This document shows positions 1 through 7,033 of a DNA stretch of 20,963 nt, one piece after another. This DNA is from Bacteroidales bacterium UBA1751 (GTDB taxonomy: Bacteria; Bacteroidota; Bacteroidia; Bacteroidales; UBA932). The stretch covers positions 1 through 20,963 of the forward strand of contig DCHN01000054.1 of the NCBI GenBank assembly GCA_002315995.1, read 5' to 3'. A program made the translations under genes and the position numbers. The notes beneath the pieces were generated by a model. The model did not search any database. It was not told the DNA's origin and was given only the letters and a program-made list of their open reading frames with translations. Every line of letters begins with the position of its first letter. The first letter of the stretch is position 1.

Positions 1-22
1 TATTTGACAAGAAGAGATTCGT

Positions 23-44
23 TGAGTCAATTTTTAGTGATTCA
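23..44 (+). other. Small inverted repeat upstream of pheT
   Basis: TGAGTCA (23-29) and TGATTCA (38-44) can form a 7-bp stem with one G-T pair around an 8-nt A/T-rich loop, 30 nt before the pheT start. No U-tract follows it, so it is not a standard terminator. It could be an operator or a leader hairpin, or it could be chance in A/T-rich DNA. No function can be assigned from sequence. Confidence 0.25.
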
Positions 45-74
45 CTTAACAAGGAAATAAAATAGAATAAATAT

Positions 75-2573
75 ATGGACATTTCGTACAATTGGTTGAA
101 GGAGTATGTCAATTTTGACCTTGATCCTTCTCAGGTAGAGACAATTCTAACATCAATAGGACTTGAAATAGAGGGTTCTGAAACAAGAGAGGAGATTCCT
201 GGCGGTTTAGCAGGTGTTGTTGTGGCTGAGGTTCTTACATGCATTCCTCACCCTGATTCAGACCATTTGCATATTACAACAGTGAATGCCGGTGAAGGTG
301 AGCCTCTTCAGGTTGTATGCGGTGCTCCCAATGTAGCGGCCGGCAAGAAGGTGATGCTTGCCACATTGGGTACCACGCTTACATTCTCCGATGGTACCGA
401 GTTGAAGATGAAGAAATCAAAGATTCGCGGTGTGGAGAGCTTCGGAATGCTTTGCGCTGAGGATGAACTTGGAATTGGAGAGAGTCACGATGGCATAATG
501 ATACTTGATGAAGGCGCTGTTCCAGGCACACCTGCAAAGGAGTATCTGCATCTCAAGGAGGATACCGTTTTTACAATTGGTCTTACCGCAAACAGGATTG
601 ATGCCGCCAGCCATATTGGCGTGGCAAGGGACTTGAGTGCCTACTTGAAATACAATGGCCTCGGCGGAGAGATGAAATACCCATCTGTAGACTCTTTTGA
701 TTCACTATACACCTGCGATAGAAATGAAAGCTGCTGCGCAGATAAGAGTGCCATTGAAGTATGTGTGAAAGCTGCCAATGCGGCTCCACGATACAGCGGC
801 CTTACGATTCGTGGCGTCAAGGTTGGTCAGTCTCCTGATTGGTTGAAGGCAAGGCTCCTTTCAGTAGGGCAGAGGCCTATTAACAGCGTGGTTGATATAA
901 CAAACTTCATTCTCCAGGAGATGGGGCAGCCTATGCATGCTTTTGATGCTGACAAGATAAAGGGCGGAAAGGTTGTGGTTGATTTCTGTGCTGATGGCAC
1001 AAAGTTCACCACCTTGGATGGTGTGGAGCGTTCACTCAGTTCGGCGGATTTGATGATTTGCAACGAAAGTGAGCCTATGTGCATTGCCGGGGTATTCGGT
1101 GGTCAGGAGAGCGGAGTAACAACCGATACTGTGAACATTTTCCTTGAAAGCGCATATTTCAATCCGGTATATGTAAGGAAGACATCCAAGAGACATACTC
1201 TCAAGACCGATGCAGCTTTCCATTATGAAAGAGGTTGCGACCCACTGGTAACCGTATATGCCCTCAAGAGAGCGGCTCTGCTTGTTAAGGAGATATGTGG
1301 CGGTGTAATATGTGGTGATATTGTTGATGTCATATCCAACAGAGAGGCTGTAACACCTAAGAGAGTAGAGGTGAATTATGCCAGAATGGAGAGTGTTATA
1401 GGAAAGGAGATAGGTGCTGATACAATCAAGGGCATAATGCAGAGCCTTGAGATGAAGTTTGTTGAGGAGAGCGCAGAGGGTGCTTTGGTTGAGATTCCTC
1501 CATACAGGGTGGATGTATATAGAGAGTGCGACATTATTGAGGATGTACTGAGAATTTATGGCTACAACAATATTGAGTTGCCACAGAATGTGAAAGCATC
1601 TATAAACACTGGTATGAAGCCTGACCCTGAGAAGGTGACAAGAACCGCTTCGAATTTCCTCTCTGCTGCCGGATTCAATGAGATAATGAACAACTCGCTC
1701 ACAAAGAGTGACTACTATTCAAAACTAAAGACTCTTCCGGTTGAGAATTGTGTAATGATTCTCAATCCGCTCAGCAACGATTTGAACGCAATGAGGCAGA
1801 CCTTGCTCTTCAATGCGCTGGAGGTTGTTGCCTACAATGTGAACAGACAGATAAGTGACCTTAAGCTTTACGAGTTCGGTCACGTATATTTCCACGATGC
1901 TTCAAAGGTGGTTGAGTCTGACAAGGAGGCACTGAAACCATACTCTGAGGAGCAGCACCTCTCAATTGTGATTTCCGGTAACGGTACTGCAGGCTGGAGA
2001 AACAGGACCAGTGGCGGTAACTTCTTTACATTGAAGGGATATGTAGATATGCTTTTCGCACGTTTCGGAGTCTCTGCTTCAAATATGGAGATGGTTCCTG
2101 CCCCTGTTGAAATATATTCGGAGGGTATGACCTATATGCTCAATGGTAAGGAGGTTGCATCTTTGGGAGAGGTTGCTCCTGCACGCTTGAAGCAGGCAGG
2201 CCTCAAACAGAAGGTCTATTTTGCCGAAATAAAATGGGATGTTCTGTTCAAGCAGATAAAGAAGGTGAAGGTGCTCTTCAAGGAACTGCCGAAGTATCCT
2301 GAGGTGAAGCGTGATCTTGCTCTTCTTGTTGGTAAGGAGGTCAAGTATTCCGATCTCTACAGGAGTGCGTTCGGATGCGAGAAGAAGCTCCTCAGAAGTG
2401 TGTCGCTCTTTGATGTTTACACTGGTGACAAGATTCCTTCTGACAAGAAGCAGTATGCGTTGAGTTTTGTTCTCCGTGATGATGAGAAGACACTCAACGA
2501 CAATGTAGTTGAGTCTGTTATGAACAAGATACTCAAGGCGTTCGAGTTCAAGTTCGGAGCGCAGCTCAGATAA
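75..2573 (+). CDS. pheT: Phenylalanine--tRNA ligase beta subunit
   Basis: This is the beta subunit of the cytosolic alpha2beta2 phenylalanyl-tRNA synthetase, which charges tRNA-Phe. The 832-residue protein opens with the family's usual MxISYNWLKEYV start, which fixes the ATG at 75. The EMAP/OB-type tRNA-binding domain lies at about residues 43-150 (VVVAEVL, then VVCGAPNV). It is followed by the B3/B4 editing domain with PRYSG and NSVVDITNF around 240-280. The B5 region and catalytic-like core follow, with IIEDVLRIYGYNNI around 500. The C-terminal FDX-ACB anticodon-binding domain has KYPEVKRDLALLV around 745-760. Length is normal for the family. The alpha subunit gene pheS is not in the window. 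The next gene, dtd, begins 27 nt downstream on the same strand and also acts on aminoacyl-tRNA. No promoter box is visible in the 74 nt upstream, so transcription probably starts outside the window. Confidence 0.97.
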   Translation: MDISYNWLKEYVNFDLDPSQVETILTSIGLEIEGSETREEIPGGLAGVVVAEVLTCIPHPDSDHLHITTVNAGEGEPLQVVCGAPNVAAGKKVMLATLGTTLTFSDGTELKMKKSKIRGVESFGMLCAEDELGIGESHDGIMILDEGAVPGTPAKEYLHLKEDTVFTIGLTANRIDAASHIGVARDLSAYLKYNGLGGEMKYPSVDSFDSLYTCDRNESCCADKSAIEVCVKAANAAPRYSGLTIRGVKVGQSPDWLKARLLSVGQRPINSVVDITNFILQEMGQPMHAFDADKIKGGKVVVDFCADGTKFTTLDGVERSLSSADLMICNESEPMCIAGVFGGQESGVTTDTVNIFLESAYFNPVYVRKTSKRHTLKTDAAFHYERGCDPLVTVYALKRAALLVKEICGGVICGDIVDVISNREAVTPKRVEVNYARMESVIGKEIGADTIKGIMQSLEMKFVEESAEGALVEIPPYRVDVYRECDIIEDVLRIYGYNNIELPQNVKASINTGMKPDPEKVTRTASNFLSAAGFNEIMNNSLTKSDYYSKLKTLPVENCVMILNPLSNDLNAMRQTLLFNALEVVAYNVNRQISDLKLYEFGHVYFHDASKVVESDKEALKPYSEEQHLSIVISGNGTAGWRNRTSGGNFFTLKGYVDMLFARFGVSASNMEMVPAPVEIYSEGMTYMLNGKEVASLGEVAPARLKQAGLKQKVYFAEIKWDVLFKQIKKVKVLFKELPKYPEVKRDLALLVGKEVKYSDLYRSAFGCEKKLLRSVSLFDVYTGDKIPSDKKQYALSFVLRDDEKTLNDNVVESVMNKILKAFEFKFGAQLR

Positions 2574-2600
2574 ATACCAGGTTCTGATACACTATTTGGA

Positions 2601-3053
2601 ATGAGAACGGTAATTCAGAGGGTGAATTGGGCAAAAGTGGCCATTGACGGCAAAATCAAGGGGGAGATTGAATCGGGATTCATGATTCTTCTTGGAATTG
2701 CTGAGGATGATTCCCAGGAAGATATCGATTACATTGTAAAGAAGGTCGTGAACCTGCGCGTCTTCGACGATGAGAACGGTGTAATGAATGTGAGCATAAA
2801 GGATGCCGGTGGAGACATTCTTCTAATAAGTCAATTCACGCTCATGGCACTTACAGCAAAAGGGAACAGACCTTCATACATCAAGGCTGCAAAGCCTGAA
2901 ATATCCATTCCAATATATGAAAGGGTTATTATGGCAATGGAGCAGGCAATGGGCAAGGGAATTCAGACCGGAACATTTGGAGCTGATATGAAGGTTTCTC
3001 TCGAGAATAATGGCCCTGTTACCATAGTTATTGATTCAAAGAATAGGGAGTAA
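2601..3053 (+). CDS. dtd: D-aminoacyl-tRNA deacylase
   Basis: This enzyme hydrolyses D-aminoacyl-tRNA, and mischarged glycyl-tRNA, to keep D-amino acids out of protein synthesis. It acts in the cytosol as a homodimer. The 150-residue product has the normal family length and begins with the typical MRTVIQRV followed by VAIDG. Both active-site signatures are present: SQFTL near residue 77 and NNGPVTI near residue 136. The latter is the Gly-cisPro proofreading motif. The start at 2601 matches the conserved N terminus. It lies 27 nt after pheT and 6 nt before deoC, so the three are likely one transcription unit. Confidence 0.96.
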   Translation: MRTVIQRVNWAKVAIDGKIKGEIESGFMILLGIAEDDSQEDIDYIVKKVVNLRVFDDENGVMNVSIKDAGGDILLISQFTLMALTAKGNRPSYIKAAKPEISIPIYERVIMAMEQAMGKGIQTGTFGADMKVSLENNGPVTIVIDSKNRE

Positions 3054-3059
3054 AACAAA

Positions 3060-3953
3060 ATGGAAGATATTTTGAAGAAGTATGGCTGGAATTTGAGCAG
3101 TGAGGAGATTAATGCTGCTGCAGCCGGATATGAGAAGAGGGTTGATGAATATATCAATGACAATGTTCTCTCAAGAGCCCTTGGATTCATTGATCTTACA
3201 ACTCTTCATACACAGGATACCCAGAGTCATGTCCGCGCCTTTGTTGAAAAGGTGAACGGATTCAAGGCATCCTTTCCATCATATCCGCTTCCAGCATCAA
3301 TTTGTGTGTATCCGAATTTCGGCAGTACGGTAAAACGTACCCTCTCTGCCGAGGCGTCGGAATCAGTTCATGTAACTTGCGTTGCAGGTTGCTTTCCAAC
3401 CTCGCAGAGCTGGTCTGACGTGAAGGCACTTGAAGCACTTCATGCTGTTGAGCAAGGGGCTGATGAAATAGATATTGTGCTTGCTGTTGGAGAATTTCTT
3501 GAAGGAAATCTGGAGAGAGTTTACAATGAAATTTCTCTCATAAGGAGGAGTATTGATTCTACGCCTAAAGGAAAAGTTCTTCTTAAGGTCATTCTTGAAA
3601 CAGGGGCTCTTGCCTCGGTTGAGAATATTGCACGCGCATCTTTTGTTGCAATGGAGGCTGGCGCTGATTTTATTAAGACCTCCACTGGGAAGATGGAACC
3701 ATCTGCCACACCTCAAGCAGCTGTTACAATGTGCAACTGTATCAGGCTCTTCCATTCATTCAGTGGTAAAAGGGTAGGATTCAAGCCTGCAGGCGGAATT
3801 TCAACGTCAAAGGGAGCAGCCCTCTACAGCCTTATTGTCAAGGATATTCTGGGAGATGAATGGCTTACTCCTTCACTTTTCAGAATAGGTGCAAGTTCTC
3901 TGGCAAACAATCTTCTTACTGACCTTGAGAGGAGGAGCGTCAAATACTTTTAA
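3060..3953 (+). CDS. deoC: Deoxyribose-phosphate aldolase
   Basis: DeoC cleaves 2-deoxyribose 5-phosphate to glyceraldehyde 3-phosphate and acetaldehyde in deoxynucleoside catabolism. The fold is a cytosolic TIM barrel. The 297-residue protein aligns by eye with the E. coli-type class. GADEIDIV at 133-140 includes the aspartate equivalent to E. coli D102. LLKVILETG lies at 174-182. The Schiff-base lysine K206 is in DFIKTSTGK, and the proton-relay lysine K242 is in GFKPAGGI. FRIGASSL near 275 contacts phosphate in homologues. It is about 40 residues longer than E. coli DeoC, with an N-terminal extension before FIDLTTLH. It starts 6 nt after dtd. Its TAA overlaps the stop of the convergent gene in a shared TTAA at 3950-3953. 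Confidence 0.96.
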   Translation: MEDILKKYGWNLSSEEINAAAAGYEKRVDEYINDNVLSRALGFIDLTTLHTQDTQSHVRAFVEKVNGFKASFPSYPLPASICVYPNFGSTVKRTLSAEASESVHVTCVAGCFPTSQSWSDVKALEALHAVEQGADEIDIVLAVGEFLEGNLERVYNEISLIRRSIDSTPKGKVLLKVILETGALASVENIARASFVAMEAGADFIKTSTGKMEPSATPQAAVTMCNCIRLFHSFSGKRVGFKPAGGISTSKGAALYSLIVKDILGDEWLTPSLFRIGASSLANNLLTDLERRSVKYF

Positions 3954-4843
3954 TTATTTGCAACGGCTGTAAGTGTGTTCAGGAAGAGAAGGAGAAGAAG
4001 TAGAATAAATATCCATTCAACATCTTTGCCTCTTCTGTTTGTAAACATACTGCAAAGGGCAATTGATATAGGAGCTGCTATGTAAATGCTTAGCAGCTCT
4101 TTTGTTTGCTCTTCTGAGTTGAAGAAAATGAATATCATCAGGCATGACATGAACATTCCCTTTATTGCAACTTTGAGAAGATGTGCTTTGGTTTTGTAGA
4201 GAGAGTTCTCGAAACTGGCGAATTTGACCATTATTACCACAGCAAGTATGAGCATCAGATATGATACGGGATGCATTCTTGAGAATGGAGTGCTTATGGT
4301 GCATAAAGCATCTGCAATTTGCTGAAGTTCCTCCAGCGGATCAGCTCCATCTTTGATGCATACAGTGCCAATGCATATTGCTATTGGAATTAGGACGCCA
4401 GCTATGGATGTTATTGTTACTCTGTTCCAATCTTCCCTGTTTGTGTACGTATATGCTAGAATAATTGGTACGAATATGATGAATGGAGGGTAAAAGTACG
4501 ATATAAAGCCTGTCATCAGCATAATGATGAACAGATTGCCTCTTACAAACTCAATTGCCATTAAAATGGAGTATATGGCAAGTATGTGCGTATACGTTAA
4601 CATGCCGCTTTTAGGGGAACTCAATGCGGTTGCAAGAAAAAGCAGTGTAGTCAGCGTACCTTCGATTTTTGAGGATTTAATTATAAACAGATACAGCATC
4701 GCAGATGAGAGCAATATAGCTGCAAGCGCTTTCAATGCATCGCTCCAAAGGTTGAGGTAGAATAGTAGAATGCACTCAACAACGATGTACAGAATCAGGA
4801 TGCTGATTTTCCATTTTTTGCTTATGGAGAGTGAACCGGACAT
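3950..4843 (-). CDS. Polytopic inner-membrane protein, DUF6427-like
   Basis: This is a 297-residue hydrophobic protein with roughly nine or ten predicted transmembrane segments and short charged loops. The central stretch SYFYPPFIIF, then NREDW, then GVLIPI resembles DUF6427 proteins of Bacteroidota, which have aromatic-Pro-Pro, an RE(x)W loop and a Gly...Pro helix. That family assignment was made by eye and is tentative. No catalytic motif is visible and no function is known. The start is ATG at 4843, giving a lysine-rich cytoplasmic N terminus. It follows the deacetylase with a 2-nt gap, so the two are almost certainly co-transcribed and may be translationally coupled. Its stop codon overlaps that of convergent deoC, and no terminator separates them. 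Confidence 0.75.
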   Translation of the reverse strand: MSGSLSISKKWKISILILYIVVECILLFYLNLWSDALKALAAILLSSAMLYLFIIKSSKIEGTLTTLLFLATALSSPKSGMLTYTHILAIYSILMAIEFVRGNLFIIMLMTGFISYFYPPFIIFVPIILAYTYTNREDWNRVTITSIAGVLIPIAICIGTVCIKDGADPLEELQQIADALCTISTPFSRMHPVSYLMLILAVVIMVKFASFENSLYKTKAHLLKVAIKGMFMSCLMIFIFFNSEEQTKELLSIYIAAPISIALCSMFTNRRGKDVEWIFILLLLLLFLNTLTAVANN

Positions 4844-4845
4844 TT

Positions 4846-5457
4846 CTATAACTCAATTTTTTTGCATTTCAACCCTTTATTCTTTATACTCTCCATTACA
4901 ATAGGAAGGGCATAAAACATGTTTTTGGCGCTCTTTATTGAGTTGTGGAAAACAATAATGTCTCCGGGCTGTATGTGCGGAACCACATTGTTTGCACAGC
5001 GTTTTCCCGATATGTTGTAGTTGTAATCGCGGCTGAGGATGTTCCACATTATAATTTTATACCTTTCCGATAGCATTCTTGCCTGGCTTATGCCAATTAG
5101 TGCGTAGGGAGGGCGGAACAGGTTGGAGTGAATGGTGTCAGATGCGGTGTCAACATCGCGGATGTAGTCTCCGGTTGGCACTCCCCAACCTTTTACATGG
5201 GAGTAGGAGTGGTTGCCAACAGCATGCCCTCTTGCAATAATCTCGTTGTATATTTCAGGAAAGAGTTCAACATTCTTGCCTATGCAGAAGAATGTTGCCT
5301 TGGCATCATACTTGTCAAGAAGGTCAAGCACCCATGGCGTTACTTCAGGCCTTGGACCATCGTCAAACGTGAGATATACTCCATCTTTGTCGTCCGGGAA
5401 GCTCCAGATGAATGAGGGATAGAGTTTTTTCAATATTTTGGGAGGCCTTATTTTCAT
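4846..5457 (-). CDS. Polysaccharide deacetylase (NodB homology, CE4)
   Basis: This is a carbohydrate esterase family 4 enzyme, predicted to remove N- or O-acetyl groups from an amino-sugar polymer with a divalent metal. The 203-residue protein is almost only the NodB domain. Motif 1 is TFDDGP (30-35). Motif 2 is HSYSH (metal-binding H83 and H87). Motif 3 is RPPY (115-118). A W...SRDYN stretch near 138-146 stands for motif 4, and IIVFHNS with H171 is motif 5. All catalytic residues look intact. No signal peptide or membrane anchor is visible, so it may be cytoplasmic or exported by another route. The substrate is unknown, with peptidoglycan or a glycan precursor as candidates. ATG 5457 was chosen. 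A TTG further upstream at 5466 lies inside the -7 promoter box and is not credible. The gene is transcribed divergently from the DUF4296 gene. Confidence 0.9.
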   Translation of the reverse strand: MKIRPPKILKKLYPSFIWSFPDDKDGVYLTFDDGPRPEVTPWVLDLLDKYDAKATFFCIGKNVELFPEIYNEIIARGHAVGNHSYSHVKGWGVPTGDYIRDVDTASDTIHSNLFRPPYALIGISQARMLSERYKIIMWNILSRDYNYNISGKRCANNVVPHIQPGDIIVFHNSIKSAKNMFYALPIVMESIKNKGLKCKKIEL

Positions 5458-5463
5458 TACCTG

Positions 5464-5471
5464 CAAAGTTA
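5464..5471 (-). promoter_or_regulatory. -7 promoter element for the deacetylase gene
   Basis: Read on the minus strand this is TAACTTTG, a full match to the Bacteroidetes -7 consensus TAnnTTTG. Only 6 nt separate it from the ATG at 5457, so transcription should begin at or next to the start codon. No clear -33 TTTG is seen, and that element is often weak in this phylum. Confidence 0.65.
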
Positions 5472-5514
5472 GTAAATAGAAAAAAATAATTGGGATTTAC
5501 TTAATATAAATTAG

Positions 5515-5522
5515 TAATTTTG
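5515..5522 (+). promoter_or_regulatory. -7 promoter element for the DUF4296 gene
   Basis: TAATTTTG matches TAnnTTTG fully and ends 6 nt before the ATG at 5529, mirroring the arrangement of the divergent gene. The predicted start site coincides with the initiation codon, implying a leaderless or nearly leaderless mRNA. The -33 position has only a weak ATTG-like match at 5489-5492. Confidence 0.6.
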
Positions 5523-5528
5523 CGACCT

Positions 5529-6146
5529 ATGAGGAGGTTATACCAACTGATGCTTCTTTTTGTTTCAACCCTTTTTCTGGGGTTGTCTTCATCGTGCGGT
5601 AATTCTGACTATATTCCCAAAAAAGATATGGCCAATATTATTGTTGACTTGTATCTTGCTGATTTCTACATTGAAAGGAATCCGGAACATATAGGTAAAA
5701 CTGACTCTCTTCTCCTTTATGATGCTGTTCTTGAAAAATACGGGTACACTTATGAGCAATACCAAGCCAGTGTAAGAAAGTATGTCATGAAAGATGACGA
5801 GTACCAGAAAATACATCAGCTTGCCAAAAATATTGTTGACAAAAGGTTGAAGAAGACCCGTATGTTAATGGAGATTGAGAGTGCCAGAACAAAGAGCATA
5901 AAATTCTGGGTTGCCGATTCGGTGCAGCTTTATTCTGTTAACTCTCTTTGGAAGAGACCTCAGTTGCGTGCATCCAAGTGGGTGGCTCGCATGAAGTGCC
6001 CTAAGGTTGACTCCACCTGTTGGAGTATGCGTGCTGACACTATTGTGTGCGATTTCCCTGGGAATTCTCAGTGGTGGTCCGACAATGTCAGCCTTCTTTT
6101 TGGCAGAGGAAGAAAATCAGAGTTCAGAGCTCCTGACTTATATTGA
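5529..6146 (+). CDS. DUF4296 domain lipoprotein
   Basis: This 205-residue protein has an N-terminal lipoprotein signal: MRRLY, a hydrophobic core, and LSSSC with the lipidated cysteine at about residue 23. It is therefore probably anchored in the cell envelope. The following region, with DMANIIVDLYLADFYIE at 33-49 and then EKYGYTYEQYQASVRKY, fits the DUF4296 helical domain found throughout Bacteroidota. That family has no established function. The C-terminal third is less conserved and ends in a basic, aromatic segment. The start is placed at ATG 5529. The alternative TTG at 5520 falls inside the promoter box and would place an arginine-proline stretch before the signal peptide. The radical SAM gene follows after 19 nt. 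Confidence 0.85.
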   Translation: MRRLYQLMLLFVSTLFLGLSSSCGNSDYIPKKDMANIIVDLYLADFYIERNPEHIGKTDSLLLYDAVLEKYGYTYEQYQASVRKYVMKDDEYQKIHQLAKNIVDKRLKKTRMLMEIESARTKSIKFWVADSVQLYSVNSLWKRPQLRASKWVARMKCPKVDSTCWSMRADTIVCDFPGNSQWWSDNVSLLFGRGRKSEFRAPDLY

Positions 6147-6165
6147 GAACCTGTTTTGAAATGAT

Positions 6166-6948
6166 ATGTCTACAATTCTTTTCAATCATATAGTTTTTGG
6201 TCCAATCATCAGCAGAAGATTGGGCCATTCTCTTGGAGTGAACCTGCTCCCTAAGTTTGGTAAATGGTGTTCATTTGACTGTATCTATTGCGAGTGTGGG
6301 TGGAACAAGGATGGTAAGGATGATAGGAAACTTCCATCCAAGGAGGAGGTTTTCCAGGCCTTGGAATCGAAACTCCTGGAATTGCAGGCTTCAGGCACAC
6401 CGGTTGATACCATTACCTTCAGCGGTAACGGAGAACCCACCCTCCATCCGGATTTTGCGCAAATAATAGATTTCACTATAGCGGTAAGAGATAAGTATTT
6501 TCCAAAGGCAAAGGTTTCCGTCCTTACCAATGCAACGCAAATTGGGAGGAAGGAGGTTCGTGGCGCGCTTCTGAAGGTTGATAATGCCATTCTGAAGATA
6601 GATTCTCCAATAGAGCAGATGGCGCATGCAATTGACAATCCGTCCAATGGATACTCTCTTGCGCAGGTCATAGAGAATATGAAAAAGTTCAATGGCAATT
6701 TCATTCTTCAAACAATGTTCCTGAAGGGTTGGGATAGGAGTGGAAAGTTCTATATTGACTGCACTAATGAGGAGCATTGTGCCGCATGGAGAGAATTGGT
6801 AAGAGAAATAAGGCCGCGTGAAATCATGATGTATACAATTGATAGGGAGACGCCGCAAAGCGGTTTGGAGAAGGTGAGCGAGGAACAGATGAAAATGATT
6901 GCCGCAGAACTTGTTTCAGAGGGTTTTGAGGTGCAGATAAAGGGGTAG
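6166..6948 (+). CDS. Radical SAM protein (COG0731-like)
   Basis: This 260-residue protein carries the radical SAM cluster motif CxxxCxxC as C35-SFD-C39-IY-C42, with an extra cysteine at 44. FSGNGEPTLHPDF near 85-97 is the glycine-rich SAM-binding GGEP-type segment. The overall pattern resembles COG0731 radical SAM proteins, including the N-terminal FGPIxSRRLGxSLGVNLLP and a C-terminal region with MMYTIDRETP. It should bind a [4Fe-4S] cluster and cleave SAM in the cytosol. The substrate is not known and no partner gene reveals it. It lies 19 nt after the DUF4296 gene with no promoter box between them, so the pair is likely one operon. The dacB gene that follows has its own promoter. Confidence 0.88.
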   Translation: MSTILFNHIVFGPIISRRLGHSLGVNLLPKFGKWCSFDCIYCECGWNKDGKDDRKLPSKEEVFQALESKLLELQASGTPVDTITFSGNGEPTLHPDFAQIIDFTIAVRDKYFPKAKVSVLTNATQIGRKEVRGALLKVDNAILKIDSPIEQMAHAIDNPSNGYSLAQVIENMKKFNGNFILQTMFLKGWDRSGKFYIDCTNEEHCAAWRELVREIRPREIMMYTIDRETPQSGLEKVSEEQMKMIAAELVSEGFEVQIKG

Positions 6949-6956
6949 TCGCAAAT

Positions 6957-6987
6957 TTTGAAAATACCAAATTAAACGGTAAATTTG
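6957..6987 (+). promoter_or_regulatory. Promoter of dacB (TTTG-N19-TAAATTTG)
   Basis: TTTG at 6957-6960 and TAAATTTG at 6980-6987 are separated by 19 bp, an ideal Bacteroidetes housekeeping promoter. The predicted start site is near 6994, leaving a leader of about 40 nt before the ATG at 7034. CAAATT (6968-6973) and AATTTG (6982-6987) form an inverted repeat that overlaps the -7 box. Confidence 0.75.
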
Positions 6988-7033
6988 TAGGATTAAGTAA
7001 CCTTGATTAGTTGATATTATTATAGATTACAAT

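Noticed and set aside
1..6. TATTTG at the window edge as a -7 promoter element for pheT
   Set aside because: The first two bases of a TAnnTTTG match would lie outside the window, so it cannot be judged.
5464..5522. TTG codons at 5466 (minus) and 5520 (plus) as start codons of the two divergent genes
   Set aside because: Both TTGs are the last three bases of the TAnnTTTG -7 promoter boxes, and an ATG follows 6 nt later in each case. The extra residues match no family feature.
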